A stretch of DNA of 64,000 nucleotides, taken from assembly GCF_001956315.1 (NCBI RefSeq), contig NZ_MOLY01000030.1:48475-112474 (forward strand). The letters run 5' to 3'. Source of the stretch: Sphingomonas montana. GTDB taxonomy: Bacteria > Pseudomonadota > Alphaproteobacteria > Sphingomonadales > Sphingomonadaceae. The translations under genes and the position numbers were made by a program. Positions 33,297 to 43,533 of the stretch are shown here, one piece after another; position 1 is the first letter of the stretch; each line of letters opens with the position of its first letter. Under the pieces are notes generated by a model that was given only the letters and a program-made list of their open reading frames with translations, was not told the DNA's origin and did not search any database.

Positions 33297-34462
33297 CCCC
33301 GCCCATCCTGCAACGCCCCGCCGTGCACCGCATCGCGTGCGCGGTGGTCGCGGCCGAGCTGCGCCGCCTGCGCGATACGAACCAACTGGGCATGATCGGG
33401 GACGACTGGCTGGACCCGACACCGATCGGCGATGACGGGCTGGGACTGGATTCGCTGGAACAGCTCGGTGCGCTCGGCGCACTGGCCGAGGCGTTCGATC
33501 TCGACGACAGCGTGCTGGGCGACGATCCGCCGCGGACGGTCGGTGCCTGGGTCGACTGGATCATGCAGGCGCCCGCCTCGCCCGATCGGCGGATGACGGT
33601 CAGCACCTCCGGCTCGACCGGCAGCCCGCGCCCGTGCGTCCATGCCGTGGCCGACCTGCTCGGTGAGGCCGCGTTTCTCGCGGCGCGGCTCCCCGGGCGA
33701 CGCCGGGTGGTCGCGCTGGTCCCCGCGCATCATCTGTACGGGGTGATCTGGACCGCCCTGCTGCCCGACTCGCTGGGCGTGCCGGTCGTCGTGCGTCGGG
33801 TCGGGGCACCGCTGGGGCTGACCGCAGGCGACCTCGTCGTCGCGGTGCCGGACCAGTGGCTGGCGCTGTCGCGCATCCTTCGCCGCTTTCCCGACGATGT
33901 CGTCGGCGTCAGTTCGGCCGGAAAACTCGACGAAGGCCTGGCTTCGGGACTGCTGACCGCGGGCCTTGCCCGGCTGATCGATATCTACGGCTCTTCCGAA
34001 ACGGGTGGCATCGCGATGCGCGATGTGCCCGCGACAGCGTATGAACTGCTACCCCGCTGGCGCCTGTCCGCGCAGGGTGACGACGACTGGCGCCTGGTCG
34101 ATCCCGCCGATCGGTTTCACGATCTGCCGGACCATGTCGAACGCATCGACGATAGGGTCATACGATTGCTCGGCCGGCGCGACGGGGCCGTGAAGGTCGC
34201 AGGTCACAAGGTCTGGCCGGAACGCGTCGCGCGCCAGTTGCGGACCGTCCCCGGCGTCGCCGATGCCGCGGTGCGGCTTCACGCCAACGGACGGCTGAAG
34301 GCGTTCATCGTCCCGCAGCATGACCGCGATCCCGCGGCGCTGTCCGCGCTGATCGAACAGGCCGTCGTCGCGCACCTGACCGATCCCGAACGTCCCAAGA
34401 GCTTTCGTTTCGGGCCGGCTCTGCCGCGCAACGCGATGGGCAAATTGGAAGACTGGGCATGA
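33293..34462 (+). CDS. pcl: 4-coumarate-CoA ligase, PYP-activation family, with N-terminal carrier-protein-like segment
   Basis: A 389-residue protein from the GTG at 33293, which overlaps the cyclase stop as GTGA. ANL-superfamily motifs are A3 TVSTSGSTGSPRPCVH, A5 LIDIYGSSETGGIAM, A8 VIRLLGRRDGAVKVAGHKVW and A10 catalytic Lys in LPRNAMGKLEDW. The protein is much shorter than plant 4CL, with A3 near residue 105. This agrees with the PYP-associated ligases I recall as TIGR02372. Residues 15-92 look like an acyl carrier domain with DDGLGLDSLEQLGALG, Ser54 being the possible phosphopantetheine site. It should activate p-coumaric acid for transfer to PYP Cys70. No tyrosine ammonia-lyase is in the window. 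Confidence 0.9.
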   Translation: MTPPILQRPAVHRIACAVVAAELRRLRDTNQLGMIGDDWLDPTPIGDDGLGLDSLEQLGALGALAEAFDLDDSVLGDDPPRTVGAWVDWIMQAPASPDRRMTVSTSGSTGSPRPCVHAVADLLGEAAFLAARLPGRRRVVALVPAHHLYGVIWTALLPDSLGVPVVVRRVGAPLGLTAGDLVVAVPDQWLALSRILRRFPDDVVGVSSAGKLDEGLASGLLTAGLARLIDIYGSSETGGIAMRDVPATAYELLPRWRLSAQGDDDWRLVDPADRFHDLPDHVERIDDRVIRLLGRRDGAVKVAGHKVWPERVARQLRTVPGVADAAVRLHANGRLKAFIVPQHDRDPAALSALIEQAVVAHLTDPERPKSFRFGPALPRNAMGKLEDWA

Positions 34463-35262
34463 TGTATTCCCCGATCACCACCGCCGACGCCGCGCGCGCC
34501 ACGCCGCTGGAAACCCCGAATCCCTGTCACGGCTGTCGGACGGCAACGTTGCGGAAGATCGCGATCACGATGGCGTTCCAGCCGATCGTCGACATCCAGA
34601 CGGGGTCGGTGTTCGCCTACGAAGCATTGGTGCGGGGCACCGAGGGCCAGTCCGCCGGGCAGGTGCTGTCCGGCATCGAACCGGACATGATCTACAAGTT
34701 CGATCAGGCCTGCCGGGTCAAGGCGATCGAACTGGCCGGCGGGCTGTTCGCCCCGGATGGCGATGCGAAGCTGTCGATCAACTTCATGCCGAACGCGGTG
34801 TACGAACCCAACGCCTGCATTCGCGCATCGCTTGCGGCCGCGCGTCGCGTCGGGTTCGATCCCGGCCGGCTGATGTTCGAATTCACCGAAAACGAGCGGA
34901 TGCTCGACGTCACGCATGTCCGGCACATCATCGAAGCCTATCAGGCCCGCGGTTTCACCACGGCGATCGACGATTTCGGCGCCGGCTATGCCGGCCTGGG
35001 GCTGCTGGCCGATCTGCGCCCGGACATGCTGAAGCTCGACATGGCGCTGATCCGCGGGATCGACGGCTCGGCCGCCCGCCGGACGATCGTCGCAAGCGTG
35101 GTCCGCATGGCGGAGCAACTCGGTATCCGCTGTATCGCCGAGGGGATCGAAACCGCGGCGGAACTGCAGACGTTGCGCGAAATTGGCCTCCGCCTGTGCC
35201 AGGGCTATCTGCTCGCCCGTCCTGCGTTGGAAGCCCTCCCACCGATCGCGCTGCCCGACTAG
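34459..35262 (+). CDS. Stand-alone EAL domain c-di-GMP phosphodiesterase in the PYP operon
   Basis: A 267-residue protein whose ATG overlaps the ligase stop (34459-34462). A short N-terminal segment with CHGC (Cys23, Cys26) precedes the EAL domain: AFQPIVDIQTGSVFAYEALV, NFMPNAVYEP, FEFTENERMLD, AIDDFGAGYAGLGLLADL, LKLDMALIRGID and CIAEGIETAAELQTLREIGL. All metal and base residues of an active phosphodiesterase are present, so it should hydrolyse c-di-GMP. With the cyclase it makes the operon a self-contained c-di-GMP on/off unit. The CxxC could bind metal or respond to redox. Confidence 0.93.
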   Translation: MMYSPITTADAARATPLETPNPCHGCRTATLRKIAITMAFQPIVDIQTGSVFAYEALVRGTEGQSAGQVLSGIEPDMIYKFDQACRVKAIELAGGLFAPDGDAKLSINFMPNAVYEPNACIRASLAAARRVGFDPGRLMFEFTENERMLDVTHVRHIIEAYQARGFTTAIDDFGAGYAGLGLLADLRPDMLKLDMALIRGIDGSAARRTIVASVVRMAEQLGIRCIAEGIETAAELQTLREIGLRLCQGYLLARPALEALPPIALPD

Positions 35263-35898
35263 GCCAGCCACAGACACCATCGCGTGAAGCAACCGACACG
35301 TTGAACAGGCCGGCAACCGCGCCAGCGACCGTCCGCCGGCGCGGACCGCGACCAGGCTGCTTGCCATGTAACGGCCCGCCTGCCTGACACTGCGGAAGAC
35401 GATGCAGGGACGCGCGGGCTGACTCACACGACCGACCGAAACATATCGGACCGTCAGCTCCGCGGTGGGAATAACATGGAAGGTCCACTGCGCCGGATCG
35501 CGGTGGTCGGCGGTGTCGTCTGCGACGGCGTAATGCGCAAAGACATAGAGGTCTGCCCAGCGCCGTTCCTCGGCCAGCCAGGCATCGCCGTCATAGCGGC
35601 TTGTCCGGGCCGCGATATCGAACGTTGCGGGACGATAAGCAGCCTTTGGCTGCGCCCAGCTCTGCCGTACCGCGGACTGCTTGACCTTAAGCCGCAACCC
35701 ATCCCCCCGGTCGAAGTCCCAGGCGGCGTAATCTGCCGAGCACCACCGCCAGTCGGGTTCGAGCACGGTGGCTACAATTGCCTCGACAACCAGATCGCGC
35801 AGCGTGTTGGTCACTAGCGGATGTCCAAAGGCAGCATGCGCCGCACGGTCCCGAATGGTGGACGCGCTGATTGCTCCTGTTGCCGACAACTGCTCCAC
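35263..35898 (-). pseudogene. Decayed PD-(D/E)xK-like protein gene, 3' end lost
   Basis: A GTG at 35896-35898 starts a protein with a coherent N-terminal 150 residues: HPLVTNTLRDLVVEAIVATV, WCSADYAAWDFDRGDGLRLK, VKQSAVRQSWAQPKAAY, TFDIAARTSRYDGDAWLAEE and DLYVFAHYAVADDTADHRDP ending QWTFHVIP. Related proteins, from memory, read LEVKQSA, a PD-(D/E)xK nuclease-like core; here the Glu is Lys (AAG for GAG). Beyond about 35450 the frame loses family character and, finding no stop, runs on antisense through the EAL gene. I take it as a truncated relic next to the PYP operon; the right-hand limit is approximate. Confidence 0.6.
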
Positions 35899-36032
35899 CG
35901 CCTTGCCTCTCGCCTCCGCTCATCGCTGCATACGATAAGTGACGTTCGTCATGTTCGACACGCAAAGACAGTCAACCGCATTGTCTCTTATCGTCTGTAG
36001 ATCGATCGTCTGCAGGCGCGTCGCAGCCGGGC

Positions 36033-36236
36033 GTGGATGTTCGCACACGCCTTGATCGTAATGTACGCCGTTTGCGCGAGGCAAAAGGCTGGAGCCAGGA
36101 AGCCTTCGCTCACGAGGCAGACATCCACCGGACCTATGTCAGCGATATCGAACGCGGTGCCCGTAACCCGACGATCATGAGCGTCGAGAAGCTCGCGCAG
36201 CCGCTTGGCGTGACCGCTGACGAGTTGCTCAAATAG
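36033..36236 (+). CDS. Small XRE-family helix-turn-helix regulator
   Basis: A 67-residue protein, start GTG at 36033: RLDRNVRRLREAKGWSQEAF, AHEADIHRTYVSDIERGARN and PTIMSVEKLAQPLGVTADEL. This is a complete Cro/CI HTH with the usual YVSDIERGxRNP recognition helix. It is the size of restriction-modification controller proteins. Divergent from the broken nuclease-like gene 134 bases away, it may once have regulated it. The intervening DNA is relatively AT-rich (GTCTCTTATCGTCTGTAGAT), which suggests acquired sequence. Confidence 0.88.
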   Translation: MDVRTRLDRNVRRLREAKGWSQEAFAHEADIHRTYVSDIERGARNPTIMSVEKLAQPLGVTADELLK

Positions 36237-36400
36237 GTCGCTGTACCGCCGGCTGGACCGTTCGGTCAGCCCGCCTTACCTACCCCGATAGCATGTGGCC
36301 ATTTAGGGTAGAGTGCTTAGTTGGCACCGACTTCTCGCAACGTTGGGCAAGCCCGGCTTTCCGTAGTCGATCCGAGAGCGCAACCAAACTCGCGTCACGC
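36237..36400. other. Gap without recognisable gene
   Basis: About 160 bases of lower GC between the XRE stop and the CopA relic. I see no coding signal; it is probably further degraded sequence. Confidence 0.4.
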
Positions 36401-36807
36401 GAATCCTTTTTTGTTCAGTCAGCCAACCAGTTGCGTCGTGAAGGCCGCCGGGTCGCAAGGTTGGTTACGGCGTCATCGATACGCCCGCCCTTGCATACGC
36501 CGATGTTGGCATCGCGATGAGCACCGGAGCCCACGTCGCGGTGGAAAGCGCGGGCATCACGCTGCTCGGCGGCGACCTGATGGGGATCGTCCGCGCGCGC
36601 AAGCTGGCCGTCGCCACGCTGCGCAACATCAAGCAGAACCTGATGTTCGCTTTCGCCTACAACGCGCTGGGCATACCGCTCGCCACCGGTCTGCTCTATC
36701 CGTTCACCGGACTGCTACTGTCGCCGATGATCGCGGCGGCGGCGATGAGCCTGTCGTCGGTGTCGGTCATCACCAACGCGCTGCGGCTGCGGCGCGTCCA
36801 TCTGTAG
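36401..36807 (+). pseudogene. Copper-type P-ATPase (CopA) 3' fragment, frameshifted
   Basis: The last 96 codons encode the C-terminus of a copper P-type ATPase: [60 protein letters not shown] and [20 protein letters not shown]. Reading back, the hinge should be AMVGDGVNDAPALAxADVG. The DNA gives [16 protein letters not shown], with Asp to Tyr and Asn to Ile. Just before it (about 36457) one base is missing, since the upstream LRREGRRVA block is in another frame. Nothing of the catalytic domains or metal sites remains, so the fragment cannot transport. Confidence 0.85.
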
Positions 36808-36896
36808 GCCCTGCCGGCTGCCCCGTATTTGCCGATGGCTGCCGTCAGTCGACAGACCCTCTACGCAGGCGACGCATCAGCGTTTAGGATGAAGTG

Positions 36897-39094
<2,198 letters not shown>

Positions 39095-39136
39095 TGCGAC
39101 GGAGTGCTCGGCGTTCAAGCTGCCAGACCTTGGGCC

Positions 39137-40792
39137 TCAGCCGATTGCGACCCGAGCCAGCTCCAAGGCCGACGCGAAATCCTCGGCGTGATGCACCCGA
39201 TCGTCCGACGGACCGAGATGGATGCGAGCAAGCATCTCGGCCGGCTGCGGTTGGACTCCTGATAGGATCACCCGGATGCCCGCTCGCTCCGCCTTGCCGA
39301 CCAGCCCTTCGAGCGCGGTCGCGCCGGATGCATCGATCATGGGCACCAGCCGCATGCGCAGGATGATCGCGCGGGGTTGCTGACCCATCGCCCGGAACGT
39401 GTCCATCAGCCCGCCCACGACCCCGAAGAAGAACGGCCCGCTCATCCGGAATATCTCGACGCCGGGGGGCACCGCGTCGCGTTGATGCAGATCCTCGTCC
39501 CCGTCGTCGAAGTCCGTCCCGATGTGCACGGTCGCACTCATCCGGGCCATGAAGATCAACGACGCCAGCGTCACGCCCACGCCGATCGCGACGGTCAGGT
39601 CGACCAGCACCGTCAATCCGAAGGTCAGCAGCAGAACGAGGCGGTCGCCGTTCGGCATCCGCAGGTAGCCGAGGAAATGGCGATGCTCGCTCATCCCCCA
39701 GGCGACCATGAACAGGATCGCGGCCAGCGCCGCCATCGGGACGAACGCCATCAGCTTCGACCCGAACAGGACGAACAGCAGGATGAAGATCGCGTGTGAC
39801 ATGCCCGCGACCGGCGAGCGCCCGCCCGCCTTGATGTTGGTCGCCGTGCGCGCGATGGCCCCCGTCGCCGGCAGTCCGCCGAACAGCGCAGAGCCGATAT
39901 TCGCGATACCCTGCCCCACCATCTCCTGGTTCGAACGGTGGCGGAACCCCGTCATGCCGTCGGCGACCACCGCCGACAGGAGGGACTCGATGCCCGCGAG
40001 GAACGCGATCGTGAAGGCGGACGGCAGAACCTGGCGGACCTTCTCAACCGTGAAGGCCGGCAGCTGCGGCATCGGCATGCCTGTCGCCATGGTCGGGAAC
40101 CGCGACCCGATCGTGTCGACCGGCAGCCCGAGCGCCACCACGACGATCGACGCGAGGACCACCGCAACGAGGAAGCCGGGAATGCGTGGCGCGACCCGCC
40201 GCAGGACGATGATCGTCGCCAGCGCGCCGCCACCGACCGCGACGGTCAACGGGCTTATGGTCGCGATCTCCGCGAAATAGGCCGCCCATTTGGGAATGAA
40301 ATCGGCCGGCATCGATGTCATGCGCAGGCCGAGAAAGTCCTTCACCTGTGTCGATGCGATGATGACCGCGATCCCGGCGGTGAACCCGGTCACCACGGGA
40401 TGCGGGATGAACTTCACCAGGCCGCCGAGCCGCAGATAGCCGGCGGCGGCCAGGATGATGCCGGCGAGCAGCGTCGCAAGCACGAGGCCGTCATAACCAT
40501 GCTGCGCGATGACGTTGAAGACGATGACGACGAACGCGCCCGTGGGGCCGCCGATCTGCACCCGCGACCCGCCGAGCAGCGAGACGAGCAGGCCGGCGAC
40601 CACGGCGGTGATCAGCCCCTTGTCGGGCGTGGCACCGCTGGCGATGCCCAATGCCATGGAAAGCGGCAGGGCCACGATCGCGACCGTCAGGCCCGCGACG
40701 ACGTCCGCCCGCAGCCGGGCCATGCCATAGCCCTCGCGCAGGACCGAGAACAGCTTGGGCGTGAACTCGACCGGGAACCGCTTGAACAGCAT
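39137..40792 (-). CDS. SulP family anion transporter with STAS domain
   Basis: A protein of 551 residues from the ATG at 40790-40792, with GGAGAG upstream (GTG at 40798 is an alternative). The membrane domain has LRADVVAGLTVAIVALPLSM, ALGIASGATPDKGLITAVVA and VQIGGPTGAFVVIVFNVIAQ, the SulP GGPTGAF signature, then about ten helices. The C-terminal STAS domain has VEIFRMSGPFFFGVVGGLMD and ILRMRLVPMIDASGATALEG. SulP proteins carry sulfate, bicarbonate or dicarboxylates with H+ or Na+. Here it is on the same strand, 42 bases after the aldehyde dehydrogenase, and may be in its operon; carboxylate or bicarbonate transport would fit. Confidence 0.92.
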   Translation of the reverse strand: MLFKRFPVEFTPKLFSVLREGYGMARLRADVVAGLTVAIVALPLSMALGIASGATPDKGLITAVVAGLLVSLLGGSRVQIGGPTGAFVVIVFNVIAQHGYDGLVLATLLAGIILAAAGYLRLGGLVKFIPHPVVTGFTAGIAVIIASTQVKDFLGLRMTSMPADFIPKWAAYFAEIATISPLTVAVGGGALATIIVLRRVAPRIPGFLVAVVLASIVVVALGLPVDTIGSRFPTMATGMPMPQLPAFTVEKVRQVLPSAFTIAFLAGIESLLSAVVADGMTGFRHRSNQEMVGQGIANIGSALFGGLPATGAIARTATNIKAGGRSPVAGMSHAIFILLFVLFGSKLMAFVPMAALAAILFMVAWGMSEHRHFLGYLRMPNGDRLVLLLTFGLTVLVDLTVAIGVGVTLASLIFMARMSATVHIGTDFDDGDEDLHQRDAVPPGVEIFRMSGPFFFGVVGGLMDTFRAMGQQPRAIILRMRLVPMIDASGATALEGLVGKAERAGIRVILSGVQPQPAEMLARIHLGPSDDRVHHAEDFASALELARVAIG

Positions 40793-40834
40793 CGTCACAC
40801 TCTCCGGTCGAGCATCCGCTCACATTGGGTCGGG

Positions 40835-42217
40835 TCAGGCAGGGGCGGCCATCGACGCCGTTCGAACCAGTTTCTTGTTCACGAACTGCTGGATGCCCAT
40901 GTCGCCGAGTTCCCGGCCATAGCCCGAGTTCTTGATGCCGCCGAAGGGCAGCTCGGCATCGGTCCAGTCGATGTTGTTGATGAACATCATGCCGGTATCG
41001 ACCCGGCTGGCGACGCGCGCACCGCGGGCGGCGTCGGCGGTCCAGACCGAGCCACCGAGGCCGAAGTCGGAATCGTTGGCCAGCGCGACCGCGGCGTCCT
41101 CGTCCTTCACGCGGTAGAACGACGCGACCGGGCCGAAAAATTCGTCGCGGAAGGCAGGATTGCCTGGTGCGATGTCCGTCAGGATGGTCGGCTGCATGAA
41201 CGCGCCGGGCCGATCAATCCGCTTGCCGCCGGTGACGACCGTGGCGCCGCTGGCAACCGCTATGTCCACCTGCTCGACCAGTTGCGCGATCGCACCTTCG
41301 CTGGACAGCGGTCCGAGCGTCGTCGCGGGATCCAGCGGGTCACCGGCCTCCAGTGCCTCCAGCGCGACCTTGAACTTCGCAAGGAAGGCATCGGCAAGCG
41401 ACTCCACGACGATGAACCGCTTGGCGGCGCAGCAGGTCTGGCCGGTGTTATACATCCGGCCCCATACCGCCCAGGGAATGACGTGATCGAGATCGGCATC
41501 GTCGAGCACGATGAACGCATCGCTGCCGCCGAGCTCCATCGACGAGATCTTGAGGTTGCGGCCTGCCCGCGCCGCAATGCTCTGGCCCGCCGCGACGCTG
41601 CCGGTCAGCGCGACGCCCTTGATCCGCGGATCGTCGATGATGTGGTTGGACTGGTCATGCGTGATCAGCAGGTTCGTGTAGAGGCCGACCGGCGCACCGG
41701 CGTCGATCAACAGCTGCTCGAACGCGAGCGCGCAGCCCGGCACGATCGCGGCATGCTTCACGACCAGCGTGTTGCCCGCCATCAGGTGCGGGCCCGCGAT
41801 CCGTGCGAGTTGATAGTAGGGGAAGTTCCAGGGCTCGACGCAGAACACGACGCCGATCGGGCTGCTCTCCATATGCGCCGCGCCGACGATCGGATCGAGC
41901 TTGGCCGGTGCCAGGAAGCGCTCGGCGTTCTTCGCATAATAACGCAGGATACGCGCGCTGAACGCGACCTCGCCGCGCGCTTCGCCGATCCGCTTGCCCA
42001 TTTCCAGCGTCATCGTGCGCGCCAGCGCGTCGGCCCGCTCGTCGAGCAGATCGGCGGCGCGGTTAAGGATGACGGCACGGTCGGCAAAGCCGGTGTGGCG
42101 CCACGTCTCGAAACACGTCTGCGCCGCGGTCAGCTTCACCTCGACGTCGCTATCGGACAGGTCGGTGAACGTCTCGATGATCGTGCCATCGAACGGATTG
42201 AGGCTCTGATAGGTCAT
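40835..42217 (-). CDS. NAD(P)-dependent succinate-semialdehyde dehydrogenase-type aldehyde dehydrogenase
   Basis: A 460-residue enzyme from the ATG at 42215-42217. It has VFCVEPWNFPYYQLARIAGP, HLMAGNTLVVKHA, KGVALTGSVAAGQSIAAR, the general-base Glu in SSMELGGSDAFIVLDDAD, the nucleophile Cys in MYNTGQTCCAAKRFIVVE and DEFFGPVASFYRVKDE. Sequence style (SLNPFDGTIIETF start, ELPFGGIKNSGYGRELGDMG end) is that of the short SSADH/YneI group. It lies 44 bases after the zinc alcohol dehydrogenase, so the pair can oxidise an alcohol to the acid or run in reverse for redox balance. Confidence 0.93.
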   Translation of the reverse strand: MTYQSLNPFDGTIIETFTDLSDSDVEVKLTAAQTCFETWRHTGFADRAVILNRAADLLDERADALARTMTLEMGKRIGEARGEVAFSARILRYYAKNAERFLAPAKLDPIVGAAHMESSPIGVVFCVEPWNFPYYQLARIAGPHLMAGNTLVVKHAAIVPGCALAFEQLLIDAGAPVGLYTNLLITHDQSNHIIDDPRIKGVALTGSVAAGQSIAARAGRNLKISSMELGGSDAFIVLDDADLDHVIPWAVWGRMYNTGQTCCAAKRFIVVESLADAFLAKFKVALEALEAGDPLDPATTLGPLSSEGAIAQLVEQVDIAVASGATVVTGGKRIDRPGAFMQPTILTDIAPGNPAFRDEFFGPVASFYRVKDEDAAVALANDSDFGLGGSVWTADAARGARVASRVDTGMMFINNIDWTDAELPFGGIKNSGYGRELGDMGIQQFVNKKLVRTASMAAPA

Positions 42218-42261
42218 GGTGTCGATCCTTTCGGGATCCAGATACTGTGCAAGGGCGACGA

Positions 42262-43299
42262 TCAGGCTTCGATGATGACCTTGAGCGCACCCGTTTCCGC
42301 CGCGTTGCCGAACGTGTCGTAGGCCTCGATCATCTGGTCGAACCTGAAGCGGTGGGTGATCAGCAGGGTAGGATCGATCTTCTTCGCGTCCACGATCTTG
42401 AGCAGCATCGGCGTGCTGGACGTGTCCACCAGCCGCGTCGTGATCGCGATGTTGCGATCCCACAACGCCTCCAGGTGCAGAGCCACCGGCTTTCCGTGGA
42501 CGCCCACATTGGCGATCACGCCACCGGGGGCGATGATCTGCTCGCACAGCTCGAACGTCGCCGGCACGCCGACCGCCTCGATCGCGGTGTCGACACCGCG
42601 ATTGCCGGTCATCGCCATGATCTGCTCGAACGCCGTCCCGTCTGTGCTGTTCACCGTGGCGGTCGCACCGAAGCGCCGGGCGACCTCAAGACGATTGTCG
42701 TCGAGATCGACCATGATAATCTCCGCTGGCGAGTAGAATTGCGCGGTGAGGAGTGCCGCCAGACCGATCGGGCCGGACCCCACGATCGCCACGGTGGAAC
42801 CGGGCTCGACCTTGCCGTTCAGGACACCGCACTCGAAACCGGTCGGCAGGATGTCGCTCAACATCACCAGCGCCTCCTCGTCCGCCCCCTCGGGGATCGG
42901 ATACAGGCTGGTGTCGGCATGCGGCGTGCGGACATATTCTGCCTGCGTACCATCGATCGTGTTGCCCAGGATCCAGCCGCCGGTCGTGCAGTGCGAAAAC
43001 ATGCTCTTGCGGCAATATTCGCATTTGCCGCAGGCACTGACGCAGGAGATCAGGACCCGGTCGCCGGGCTTGAACGCCGTCACCGCGGTGCCGACGGACT
43101 CGATCACTCCGACGCCTTCATGGCCGAGGATGCGCCCCGGCGTGCAGGTCGCCACGTCACCCTTCAGGATGTGCAGGTCGGTCCCGCAGATCGTCGTCCG
43201 GGTGATCTTCACGATCGCGTCGGTCGGGTCGCGAAGCTCGGGCTTCGCATGGTCCTCATAGGCCTTCAGGCCCGGTCCCTTGTAGACGAGAGCTTTCAT
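42262..43299 (-). CDS. Zinc-dependent alcohol dehydrogenase (MDR superfamily)
   Basis: A 345-residue enzyme from the ATG at 43297-43299 (MKALVYKGPGLKAYEDHAKP). Catalytic zinc site: TTICGTDLHILKGD and GRILGHEGVGVIESVG. Structural zinc Cys cluster: ISCVSACGKCEYCRKSMFSH. Rossmann motif: VAIVGSGPIGLAALLTAQFY. Typical reactions are NAD-linked oxidation or reduction of primary or secondary alcohols. A TGCGTAGTTCCCGA box lies 125 bases upstream, so the adh-aldh-(sulP) unit may respond to FixJ. A second in-frame ATG at 43317 is possible. Confidence 0.93.
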   Translation of the reverse strand: MKALVYKGPGLKAYEDHAKPELRDPTDAIVKITRTTICGTDLHILKGDVATCTPGRILGHEGVGVIESVGTAVTAFKPGDRVLISCVSACGKCEYCRKSMFSHCTTGGWILGNTIDGTQAEYVRTPHADTSLYPIPEGADEEALVMLSDILPTGFECGVLNGKVEPGSTVAIVGSGPIGLAALLTAQFYSPAEIIMVDLDDNRLEVARRFGATATVNSTDGTAFEQIMAMTGNRGVDTAIEAVGVPATFELCEQIIAPGGVIANVGVHGKPVALHLEALWDRNIAITTRLVDTSSTPMLLKIVDAKKIDPTLLITHRFRFDQMIEAYDTFGNAAETGALKVIIEA

Positions 43300-43423
43300 A
43301 GATTCTGTCTTTTGCATCCGAGGACGCCCGTCGGCGCATGATCGCCGGCGCGCGGATCCTGGCGGCTGACGCTCAGGATCTGGAACCGCGTCCCTAGACG
43401 ATCCGGGTGCCGCTCCTGCAGCC

Positions 43424-43437
43424 TCGGGAACTACGCA
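43424..43437 (-). promoter_or_regulatory. Candidate FixJ box 1 (TGCGTAGTTCCCGA)
   Basis: Reads TGCGTAGTTCCCGA on the minus strand, 125 bases upstream of the alcohol dehydrogenase; the divergent hypothetical gene starts at 43534. It belongs to a set of eight similar sites in the island. Confidence 0.6.
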
Positions 43438-43533
43438 GCCAATGCCATGCGGGAAACCACAATAGTCCGAGCATGGTGGAGGTGCGACTGCCGGCTCGAG
43501 ACAGCGCCTCGATCCGCGCCCGGAACCGACATC

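Noticed and set aside
34279..35898. 539-codon minus-strand frame as one intact gene
   Set aside because: Two-thirds of it is antisense to the EAL and ligase genes and has no family character; only the first 150 residues look real.
36293..36520. A 75-codon frame upstream of the CopA relic as a separate gene
   Set aside because: Its last third reads as the frameshifted P-ATPase segment LRREGRRVA; the rest has no coding character.
39938..42322. Long plus-strand frame opposite SulP and aldehyde dehydrogenase
   Set aside because: Shadow frame; the minus-strand dehydrogenase and transporter motifs are decisive.
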